DNA of 64,000 bases from Alitta virens (taxonomy: Eukaryota; Annelida; Polychaeta; Phyllodocida; Nereididae). The stretch is from positions 19,723,912 through 19,787,911 of the forward strand of contig OW028585.1 in the NCBI GenBank assembly GCA_932294295.1, written 5' to 3'. Below, in pieces: positions 50,264 through 61,864 of the stretch (its first letter is position 1; each line of letters begins with the position of its first letter). Made by a program: the position numbers and the translations under genes. The notes under the pieces were generated by a model, which was not told the origin of the DNA, made no database searches, and saw only the letters and a list, made by a program, of their open reading frames with translations.

Positions 50264-52558
50264 CAATATCTGTGCAAACGTTCTACTTAGGCCTCAAAGT
50301 TTGCTAAATGGCCAAAATGAAAACAAAGAATTTGGCCACAACTGCTCATAATTAATGTATGTGTAGTACAGCATTTAGGTCAAGTGGTTTATAGGCAAAT
50401 AAGGCAGAAAACTTTTAATCTAAGGAAAGCAACCATTACTCGGAGGTCAATGTAAATTTGATATTGCATGGCTTATATTTGGACATTGCTAAAACATGGC
50501 GAATATGTCTCGTTCAGCTATGTGAAATTTTCAGTTAGCTAACATTTACACTCCAAAGGCCAATACAATGAACAGCACTGTGTGCATATTGTGTTCCTAA
50601 CATAAGAGACATTTGACCTTGTGCAGCTTTGTGTAATATTAAACTCAGATATGCGAAATGTTCAGTTAGCAAACATTTCCTTCGATTTAGTCTTTGTTAG
50701 CAGTAGCTTGAAGGCTACAATTGCAAACAACATTCTTCTGCATTTTTCATCCTTTAATTTACAAAAGGACCAAAGCATAAGGAACAGCACTGTATTGCAT
50801 AGCATGCTTTTGGACATGGCAAAAAGACAGCTAAAATGTCCTGCACAGCTATGTGAAATGTTCAGTTAGTCAACATTTCTGTTGATTTAGTCATTTTCGA
50901 GCAGGCTACGATACCAAACAACTTAGTTCTGCATTTGGAACCCTTAAATTTGCAGAAAGGTCAGAGCATCAAGAACATTACTTTGTGAATTGTTACAATC
51001 TATCAGTCGCATGAGAATTTGACATTGTATTGCATGCATTTGGACATGGTGAAAACCCAGCAAATATGTCCTGGACAGCTATGTGAAATGTTCAGCTAGC
51101 CAACATTTCCTTTGATTTAGCCATTTTTGAGCAGTAGCTTGAAGGTTACAATTAGAAGATACTTATTTCTGTATTTTATACCCTTTTATTTGCAGAAAGG
51201 TCAAAGCATTAAGAACAGCACTGTATGCATATTGTGTTCTTAACATAAGTTAAATATGAACATGTGCAGCTTTGTGAATTGTTAAAATCTATCAGTAAAA
51301 TTACAAAGTTGATATTGTATAGCATGCATTCGGACATGGCTAAAACACGGCAAAAGTGTCCTGCACACCTATGTGAAATGTTCAGTAGCAAACATTTCCT
51401 ATCATTTAGTGTTTTTTGAGCACCTGCTTAAAGGCTACGATAGCAAACAACTTATTTCTGGATTTTGGACCCTGTTATTTGCAAAAAGGCCAAACCATAA
51501 AGAACAGCACAGTGTGGATATTGTGTTCTTAGCACAAGTGAAATATGAACTGGTGCAGCTTTGTGAATTGTTAAAATCTATCAGTAACATGAGAAATTTG
51601 ATATTGGACATGCCGAAAACACGGCAAAAGTGTCCTGGACAGCTATGTGAAATGTTTAGCTGGCTAACATACCCTTCATTTAGCTATGTTTCAGCAGTAG
51701 CTTGAAGGCTACAATTGGAGACCACTTTGTATTATAATTTGGATGTTTTAATTTGGAGAAGCCAACACACAAAGAACAGCACTGTGTGCATTTTGTGCTC
51801 CTATCATAAGCAAGATATGAGGTTGTGCAGTTTTGTGAAGTGTCATACTCTTGCGGTTACATGACAAATTTGATATTGCATGGCTTTTTTACCTTTGTGT
51901 GGGTTTTAAGTTGAAAGCTACAATTGCAATAACTTAGTATTGCACTTTGGACCAATTAATTTGCAGAAAGGCCAATACACAAAGAACAGCACTGTGTGCT
52001 TATGGTGATCCTAACATGTGGGAAATTTGAACTTGTGGAGCTTGCTCTCACTAGCATGACAATTTTGATATTGCATGGCTTGTATTGGACATGGCTAAAA
52101 TATTGCACTTTGGCAGAAAATGTACCCACAAAGCCATGTGAAATATCAGACCTTCTGTCAGATGTTCTTTGAAAGCAACAACAGCTAAGGCTTTGTATAG
52201 TATTGTGTTTTAGGCCTTTGATATTCATAGACTTTTGGGATGTGCTTTGAAGCATATAAAGAAAATAGTTTAAGTCTGTGTAAATTAGAAAACCTGGAAC
52301 TTTTGCTGAAAGGCTTACACTGATATTAACGTAATTTTGCCTAGTATACTAATTAATTGACAGCTATCCATACAGGAAGACAAAATATATATTTATTAAT
52401 GCTCTAGTACTGTCCTTGTCTGACCAACTTTGCGCCCAAGTTGGCCTGACAATGGCAAACTTGATCATAAATCCTAATTTGGCATACTATGGGTCACAAC
52501 ATCACATATCTGTAATATTGAAGTTTGGGTTTTAGGCATTGGTCAAAGGCCTACTACA
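50264..52558 (+). repeat. Unit U23 (2,295 bp)
   Basis: It belongs to the right-hand group by 'aacaacattctt', 'aaaatgtcctg' and the AT variant, but lacks the 31-bp segment, so it is a mosaic. Own changes: 'ggccaatacaatg', 'ctatgtttcag', 'gcattttgtgc', 'agttgaaagc' and 'tatggtgatcc'. 'gatgttcttt' is shared with U26. Confidence 0.95.
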
Positions 52559-54885
52559 CAATATCTGTGCAAACGTTCTACTTAGGCCTCAAAGTTTGCT
52601 AAATGGCCAAAATGAAAACAAAGAATTTGGCCGCAACTGCTCATAACTAATGTATGTGTAGTACAGCATTTAGGTCAAGTGGTTTATAGGCAAATAAGGC
52701 AGAAAACTTTTAATCTAAGGAAAGCAACCATTACTCGGAGGTCAATGTAAATTTGATATTGCATGGCTTATATTTGGACATTGCTAAAACATGGCGAATA
52801 TGTCTCGTTCAGCTGTGTGAAATTTTCAGTTAGCTAACATTTACACTCCAAAGGCCAACACAATGAACAGCACTGTGTGCATATTGTGTTCCTAACATAT
52901 GAGGCATTTGACCTTGTGCAGCTTTGTGTAATATTTAACTCAAATATCAAACAGCAAATATATACCTTGCCCAGATATGCGAAATTTTCAGTTAGCAAAC
53001 ATTTCCTTCGATTTAGTCTTTGTTAGCAGTAGCTTGAAGGCTACAATTGCAAACAACATTCTTCTGCATTTTTCATCCTTTAATTTACAAAAGGACCAAA
53101 GCATAAGGAACAGCACTGTATTGCATAGCATGCTTTTGGACATGGCAAAAAGACAGCTAAAATGTCCTGCACAGCTATGTGAAATGTTCAGTTAGTCAAC
53201 ATTTCTGTTGATTTAGTCATTTTCGAGCAGGCTACGATACCAAACAACTTAGTTCTGCATTTGGAACCCTTAAATTTGCAGAAAGGTCAGAGCATCAAGA
53301 ACATTACTTTGTGAATTGTTACAATCTATCAGTCGCATGAGAATTTGACATTGTATTGCATGCATTTGGACATGGTGAAAACCCAGCAAATATGTCCTGG
53401 ACAGCTATGTGAAATGTTCAGCTAGCCAACATTTCCTTTGATTTAGCCATTTTTGAGCAGTAGCTTGAAGGTTACAATTAGAAGATACTTATTTCTGTAT
53501 TTTATACCCTTTTATTTGCAGAAAGGTCAAAGCATTAAGAACAGCACTGTATGCATATTGTGTTCTTAACATAAGTTAAATATGAACATGTGCAGCTTTG
53601 TGAATTGTTAAAATCTATCAGTAAAATTACAAAGTTGATATTGTATAGCATGCATTCGGACATGGCTAAAACACGGCAAAAGTGTCCTGCACACCTATGT
53701 GAAATGTTCAGTAGCAAACATTTCCTATCATTTAGTGTTTTTTGAGCACCTGCTTAAAGGCTACGATAGCAAACAACTTATTTCTGGATTTTGGACCCTG
53801 TTATTTGCAAAAAGGCCAAACCATAAAGAACAGCACAGTGTGGATATTGTGTACTTAGCACAAGTGAAATATGAACTGGTGCAGCTTTGTGAATTGTTAA
53901 AATCTATCAGTAACATGAGAAATTTGATATTGGACATGCCGAAAACACGGCAAAAGTGTCCTGGACAGCTATGTGAAATGTTTAGCTGGCTAACATACCC
54001 TTCATTTAGCTATTTTTCAGCAGTATGCTTGAAGGCTACAATTGGAGACCACTTTGTATTATAATTTGGATGTTTTAATTTGGAGAAGCCAACACACAAA
54101 GAACAGCACTGTGTGCATGTTGTGCTCCTATCATAAGCAAGATATGAGGTTGTGCAGTTTTGTGAAGTGTCATACTCTTGCGGTTACATGACAAATTTGA
54201 TATTGCATGGCTTTTTTACCTTTGTGTGGGTTTTAAGTCGAAAGCTACAATTGCAATAACTTAGTATTGCACTTTGGACCAATTAATTTGCAGAAAGGCC
54301 AATACACAAAGAACAGCACTGTGTGCTTATCGTGATCCTAACATGTGGGAAATTTGAACTTGTGGAGCTTGCTCTCACTAGCATGACAATTTTGATATTG
54401 CATGGCTTGTATTGGACATGGCTAAAATATTGCACTTTGGCAGAAAATGTACCCACAAAGCCATGTGAAATATCAGACCGTCTGTCAGATGTGCTTTGAA
54501 AGCAACAACAGCCAAAGCTTTGTATTGTATTGTGTTTTAGGCCTTTGATATTCATAGACTTTTGGGATGTGCTTTGAAGCATATAGAGAAAATAGTTTAA
54601 GTCTGTGTAAATTAGAAAACCTGGAACTTTTGCTGAAAGGCTTACACTGATATTAACGTAATTTTGCCTAGTATACTAATTAATTGACAGCTATCCATAC
54701 AGGAAGACAAAATATATATTTATTAATGCTCTAGTACTGTCCTTGTCTGACCAACTTTGCGCCCAAGTTGGCCTGACAATGGCAAACTTGATCATAAATC
54801 CTAATTTGGCATACTATGGGTCACAACATCACATATCTGTAATATTGAAGTTTGGGTTTTAGGCATTGGTCAAAGGCCTACTACA
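52559..54885 (+). repeat. Unit U24 (2,327 bp), near-identical to U25
   Basis: It has the 31-bp segment plus one inserted t ('cagtatgcttgaagg'). Private to U24 and U25: that insertion, 'cagaccgtctg', 'cagccaaagctttgtattg' and 'atatagagaa'. Own change: 'gtgtacttagc'. Confidence 0.96.
52942..52972 (+). repeat. 31-bp extra segment in s1 (U24)
   Basis: Same sequence and boundaries as in U22, followed by 'agatatgcgaaattttcag' (t where U22 has g). Confidence 0.85.
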
Positions 54886-57212
54886 CAATATCTGTGCAAA
54901 CGTTCTACTTAGGCCTCAAAGTTTGCTAAATGGCCAAAATGAAAACAAAGAATTTGGCCGCAACTGCTCATAACTAATGTATGTGTAGTACAGCATTTAG
55001 GTCAAGTGGTTTATAGGCAAATAAGGCAGAAAACTTTTAATCTAAGGAAAGCAACCATTACTCGGAGGTCAATGTAAATTTGATATTGCATGGCTTATAT
55101 TTGGACATTGCTAAAACATGGCGAATATGTCTCGTTCAGCTGTGTGAAATTTTCAGTTAGCTAACATTTACACTCCAAAGGCCAACACAATGAACAGCAC
55201 TGTGTGCATATTGTGTTCCTAACATATGAGGCATTTGACCTTGTGCAGCTTTGTGTAATATTTAACTCAAATATCAAACAGCAAATATATACCTTGCCCA
55301 GATATGCGAAATTTTCAGTTAGCAAACATTTCCTTCGATTTAGTCTTTGTTAGCAGTAGCTTGAAGGCTACAATTGCAAACAACATTCTTCTGCATTTTT
55401 CATCCTTTAATTTACAAAAGGACCAAAGCATAAGGAACAGCACTGTATTGCATAGCATGCTTTTGGACATGGCAAAAAGACAGCTAAAATGTCCTGCACA
55501 GCTATGTGAAATGTTCAGTTAGTCAACATTTCTGTTGATTTAGTCATTTTCGAGCAGGCTACGATACCAAACAACTTAGTTCTGCATTTGGAACCCTTAA
55601 ATTTGCAGAAAGGTCAGAGCATCAAGAACATTACTTTGTGAATTGTTACAATCTATCAGTCGCATGAGAATTTGACATTGTATTGCATGCATTTGGACAT
55701 GGTGAAAACCCAGCAAATATGTCCTGGACAGCTATGTGAAATGTTCAGCTAGCCAACATTTCCTTTGATTTAGCCATTTTTGAGCAGTAGCTTGAAGGTT
55801 ACAATTAGAAGATACTTATTTCTGTATTTTATACCCTTTTATTTGCAGAAAGGTCAAAGCATTAAGAACAGCACTGTATGCATATTGTGTTCTTAACATA
55901 AGTTAAATATGAACATGTGCAGCTTTGTGAATTGTTAAAATCTATCAGTAAAATTACAAAGTTGATATTGTATAGCATGCATTCGGACATGGCTAAAACA
56001 CGGCAAAAGTGTCCTGCACACCTATGTGAAATGTTCAGTAGCAAACATTTCCTATCATTTAGTGTTTTTTGAGCACCTGCTTAAAGGCTACGATAGCAAA
56101 CAACTTATTTCTGGATTTTGGACCCTGTTATTTGCAAAAAGGCCAAACCATAAAGAACAGCACAGTGTGGATATTGTGTTCTTAGCACAAGTGAAATATG
56201 AACTGGTGCAGCTTTGTGAATTGTTAAAATCTATCAGTAACATGAGAAATTTGATATTGGACATGCCGAAAACACGGCAAAAGTGTCCTGGACAGCTATG
56301 TGAAATGTTTAGCTGGCTAACATACCCTTCATTTAGCTATTTTTCAGCAGTATGCTTGAAGGCTACAATTGGAGACCACTTTGTATTATAATTTGGATGT
56401 TTTAATTTGGAGAAGCCAACACACAAAGAACAGCACTGTGTGCATGTTGTGCTCCTATCATAAGCAAGATATGAGGTTGTGCAGTTTTGTGAAGTGTCAT
56501 ACTCTTGCGGTTACATGACAAATTTGATATTGCATGGCTTTTTTACCTTTGTGTGGGTTTTAAGTCGAAAGCTACAATTGCAATAACTTAGTATTGCACT
56601 TTGGACCAATTAATTTGCAGAAAGGCCAATACACAAAGAACAGCACTGTGTGCTTATCGTGATCCTAACATGTGGGAAATTTGAACTTGTGGAGCTTGCT
56701 CTCACTAGCATGACAATTTTGATATTGCATGGCTTGTATTGGACATGGCTAAAATATTGCACTTTGGCAGAAAATGTACCCACAAAGCCATGTGAAATAT
56801 CAGACCGTCTGTCAGATGTGCTTTGAAAGCAACAACAGCCAAAGCTTTGTATTGTATTGTGTTTTAGGCCTTTGATATTCATAGACTTTTGGGATGTGCT
56901 TTGAAGCATATAGAGAAAATAGTTTAAGTCTGTGTAAATTAGAAAACCTGGAACTTTTGCTGAAAGGCTTACACTGATATTAACGTAATTTTGCCTAGTA
57001 TACTAATTAATTGACAGCTATCCATACAGCAAGACAAAATATATATTTATTAATGCTCTAGTACTGTCCTTGTCTGACCAACTTTGCGCCCAAGTTGGCC
57101 TGACAATGGCAAACTTGATCATAAATCCTAATTTGGCATACTATGGGTCACAACATCACATATCTGTAATATTGAAGTTTGGGTTTTAGGCATTGGTCAA
57201 AGGCCTACTACA
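54886..57212 (+). repeat. Unit U25 (2,327 bp), near-identical to U24
   Basis: It differs from U24 by very few bases that I could find: gttcttagc at offset about 1267 and 'cagcaag' before the AT variant. It is the closest adjacent pair in the window and probably the youngest single-unit duplication. Confidence 0.96.
55269..55299 (+). repeat. 31-bp extra segment in s1 (U25)
   Basis: Identical to the U24 segment. Confidence 0.85.
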
Positions 57213-59538
57213 CAATATCTGTGCAAACGTTCTACTTAGGCCTCAAAGTTTGCTAAATGGCCAAAATGAAAACAAAGAATTTGGCCGCAACTGCTCATAA
57301 TTAATGTATGTGTAGTACAGCATTTAGGTCAAGTGGTTTATAGGCAAATAAGGCAGAAAACTTTTAATCTAAGGAAAGCAACCATTACTCGGAGGTCAAT
57401 GTAAATTTGATATTGCATGGCTTATATTTGGACATTGCTAAAACATGGCGAATATGTCTCGTTCAGCTATGTGAAATTTTCAGTTAGCTAACATTTACAC
57501 TCCAAAGGCCAACACAATGAACAGCACTGTGTGCATATTGTGTTCCTAACATAAGAGACATTTGACCTTGTGCAGCTTTGTGTAATATTTAACTCAAATA
57601 TCAAACAGCAAATATATACCTTGCCCAGATATGCGAAATTTTCAGTTAGCAAACATTTCCTTCGATTTAGTCTTTGTTAGCAGTAGCTTGAAGGCTACAA
57701 TTGCAAACAACATTCTTCTGCATTTTTCATCCTTTAATTTACAAAAGGACCAAAGCATAAGGAACAGCACTGTATTGCATAGCATGCTTTTGGACATGGC
57801 AAAAAGACAGCTAAAATGTCCTGCACAGCTATGTGAAATGTTCAGTTAGTCAACATTTCTGTTGATTTAGTCATTTTCGAGCAGGCTACGATACCAAACA
57901 ACTTAGTTCTGCATTTGGAACCCTTAAATTTGCAGAAAGGTCAGAGCATCAAGAACATTACTTTGTGAATTGTTACAATCTATCAGTCGCATGAGAATTT
58001 GACATTGTATTGCATGCATTTGGACATGGTGAAAACCCAGCAAATATGTCCTGGACAGCTATGTGAAATGTTCAGCTAGCCAACATTTCCTTTGATTTAG
58101 CCATTTTTGAGCAGTAGCTTGAAGGTTACAATTAGAAGATACTTATTTCTGTATTTTATACCCTTTTATTTGCAGAAAGGTCAAAGCATTAAGAACAGCA
58201 CTGTATGCATATTGTGTTCTTAACATAAGTTAAATATGAACATGTGCAGCTTTGTGAATTGTTAAAATCTATCAGTAAAATTACAAAGTTGATATTGTAT
58301 AGCATGCATTCGGACATGGCTAAAACACGGCAAAAGTGTCCTGCACACCTATGTGAAATGTTCAGTAGCAAACATTTCCTATCATTTAGTGTTTTTTGAG
58401 CACCTGCTTAAAGGCTATGATAGCAAACAACTTATTTCTGGATTTTGGACCCTGTTATTTGCAAAAAGGCCAAACCATAAAGAACAGCACAGTGTGGATA
58501 TTGTGTTCTTAGCACAAGTGAAATATGAACTGGTGCAGCTTTGTGAATTGTTAAAATCTATCAGTAACATGAGAAATTTGATATTGGACATGCCGAAAAC
58601 ACGGCAAAAGTGTCCTGGACAGCTATGTGAAATGTTTAGCTGGCTAACATACCCTTCATTTAGCTATTTTTCAGCAGTAGCTTGAAGGCTACAACTGGAG
58701 ACCACTTTGTATTATAATTTGGATGTTTTAATTTGGAGAAGCCAACACACAAAGAACAGCACTGTGTGCATGTTGTGCTCCTATCATAAGCAAGATATGA
58801 GGTTGTGCAGTTTTGTGAAGTGTCATACTCTTGCGGTTACATGACAAATTTGATATTGCATGGCTTTTTTACCTTTGTGTGGGTTTTAAGTCGAAAGCTA
58901 CAATTGCAATAACTTAGTATTGCACTTTGGACCAATTAATTTGCAGAAAGGCCAATACACAAAGAACAGCACTGTGTGCTTATCGTGATCCTAACATGTG
59001 GGAAATTTGAACTTGTGGAGCTTGCTCTCACTAGCATGACAATTTTGATATTGCATGGCTTGTATTGGACATGGCTAAAATATTGCACTTTGGCAGAAAA
59101 TGTACCCACAAAGCCATGTGAAATATCAGACCTTCTGTCAGATGTTCTTTGAAAGCAACAACAGCTAAGGCTTTGTATAGTATTGTGTTTTAGGCCTTTG
59201 ATATTCATAGACTTTTGGGATGTGCTTTGAAGCATATAAAGAAAATAGTTTAAGTCTGTGTAAATTAGAAAACCTGGAACTTTTGCTGAAAGGCTTACAC
59301 TGATATTAACGTAATTTTGCCTAGTATACTAATTAATTGACAGCTATCCATACAGGAAGACAAAATATATATTTATTAATGCTCTAGTACTGTCCTTGTC
59401 TGACCAACTTTGCGCCCAAGTTGGCCTGACAATGGCAAACTTGATCATAAATCCTAATTTGGCATACTATGGGTCACAACATCAGATATCTGTAATATTG
59501 AAGTTTGGGTTTTAGGCATTGGTCAAAGGCCTACTACA
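57213..59538 (+). repeat. Unit U26 (2,326 bp)
   Basis: 'ggccgcaactg' is shared with U24, U25 and U27. It has attaatg, 'cagctatgtg' and 'cataagagac' where those three have the alternatives. 'gatgttcttt' is shared with U23 and 'atcagatatc' with U27. Own change: 'acaactggagacc'. Confidence 0.95.
57596..57626 (+). repeat. 31-bp extra segment in s1 (U26)
   Basis: Same sequence as in the neighbouring +31 units. Confidence 0.85.
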
Positions 59539-61864
59539 CAATATCTGTGCAAACGTTCTACTTAGGCCTCAAAGTTTGCTAAATGGCCAAAATGAAAACA
59601 AAGAATTTGGCCGCAACTGCTCATAACTAATGTATGTGTAGTACAGCATTTAGGTCAAGTGGTTTATAGGCAAATAAGGCAGAAAACTTTTAATCTAAGG
59701 AAAGCAACCATTACTCGGAGGTCAATGTAAATTTGATATTGCATGGCTTATATTTGGACATGGCTAAAACATGGCGAATATGTCTCGTTCAGCTGTGTGA
59801 AATTTTCAGTTAGCTAACATTTACACTCCAAAGGCCAACACAATGAACAGCACTGTGTGCATATTGTGTTCCTAACATATGAGGCATTTGACCTTGTGCA
59901 GCTTTGTGTAATATTTAACTCAAATATCAAACAGCAAATATATACCTTGCCCAGATATGCGAAATTTTCAGTTAGCAAACATTTCCTTCCATTTAGTCTT
60001 TGTTAGCAGTAGCTTGAAGGCTACAATTGCAAACAACATTCTTCTGCATTTTTCATCCTTTAATTTACAAAAGGACCAAAGCATAAGGAACAGCACTGTA
60101 TTGCATAGCATGCTTTTGGACATGGCAAAAAGACAGCTAAAATGTCCTGCACAGCTATGTGAAATGTTCAGTTAGTCAACATTTCTGTTGATTTAGTCAT
60201 TTTCGAGCAGGCTACGATACCAAACAACTTAGTTCTGCATTTGGAACCCTTAAATTTGCAGAAAGGTCAGAGCATCAAGAACATTACTTTGTGAATTGTT
60301 ACAATCTATCAGTCGCATGAGAATTTGACATTGTATTGCATGCATTTGGACATGGTGAAAACCCAGCAAATATGTCCTGGACAGCTATGTGAAATGTTCA
60401 GCTAGCCAACATTTCCTATGATTTAGCCATTTTAGAGCAGTAGCTTGAAGGTTACAATTAGAAGATACTTATTTCTGTATTTTATACCCTTTTATTTGCA
60501 GAAAGGTCAAAGCATTAAGAACAGCACTGTATGCATATTGTGTTCTTAACATAAGTTAAATATGAACATGTGCAGCTTTGTGAATTGTTAAAATCTATCA
60601 GTAAAATTACAAAGTTGATATTGTATAGCATGCATTCGGAGATGGCTAAAACACGGCAAAAGTGTCCTGCACACCTATGTGAAATGTTCAGTAGCAAACA
60701 TTTCCTATCATTTAGTGTTTTTTGAGCACCTGCTTAAAGGCTGCGATAGCAAACAACTTATTTCTGGATTTTGGACCCTGTTATTTGCAAAAAGGCCAAA
60801 CCATAAAGAACAGCACAGTGTGGATATTGTGTTCTTGGCACAAGTGAAATATGAACTGGTGCAGCTTTGTGAATTGTTAAAATCTATCAGTAACATGAGA
60901 AATTTGATATTGGACATGCCGAAAACACGGCAAAAGTGTCCTGGACAGCTATGTGAAATGTTTAGCTGGCTAACATACCCTTCATTTAGCTATTTTTCAG
61001 CAGTAGCTTGAAGGCTACAATTGGAGACCACTTTGTATTATAATTTGGATGTTTTAATTTGGAGAAGCCAACACACAAAGAACAGCACTGTGTGCATGTT
61101 GTGCTCCTATCATAAGCAAGATATGAGGTTGTGCAGTTTTGTGAAGTGTCATACTCTTGCGGTTACATGACAAATTTGATATTGCATGGCTTTTTTACCT
61201 TTGTGTGGGTTTTAAGTCGAAAGCTACAATTGCAATAACTTAGTATTGCACTTTGGACCATCTAATTTGCAGAAAGGCCAATACACAAAGAACAGCACTG
61301 TGTGCTTATCGTGATCCTAACATGTGGGAAATTTGAACTTGTGGAGCTTGCTCTCACTAGCATGACAATTTTGATATTGCATGGCTTGTATTGGACATGG
61401 CTAAAATATTGCACTTTGGCAGAAAATGTACCCACAAAGCCATGTGAAATATCAGACCTTCTGTCAGATGCTCTTTGAAAGCAACAACAGCTAAGGCTTT
61501 GTATAGTATTGTGTTTTAGGCCTTTGATATTCATAGACTTTTGGGATGTGCTTTGAAGCATATAAAGAAAATAGTTTAAGTCTGTGTAAATTAGAAAACC
61601 TGGAACTTTTGCTGAAAGGCTTACACTGATATTAACGTAATTTTGCCTAGTATACTAATTAATTGACAGCTATCCATACAGCAAGACAAAATATATATTT
61701 ATTAATGCTCTAGTACTGTCCTTGTCTGACCAACTTTGCGCCCAAGTTGGCCTGACAATGGCAAACTTGATCATAAATCCTAATTTGGCATACTATGGGT
61801 CACAACATCAGATATCTGTAATATTGAAGTTTGGGTTTTAGGCATTGGTCAAAGGCCTACTACA
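59539..61864 (+). repeat. Unit U27 (2,326 bp)
   Basis: 'catatgaggcat' and 'cagctgtgtg' match U24/U25. 'gaccatctaattt' matches U10/U16/U18, a second sign of mosaic ancestry. Own changes: 'ttccatttag', 'cctatgattt', 'tttagagcag', 'cggagatggc', 'ggctgcgatag' and 'gatgctcttt'. Confidence 0.95.
59922..59952 (+). repeat. 31-bp extra segment in s1 (U27)
   Basis: Same sequence as in the neighbouring +31 units. Confidence 0.85.
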
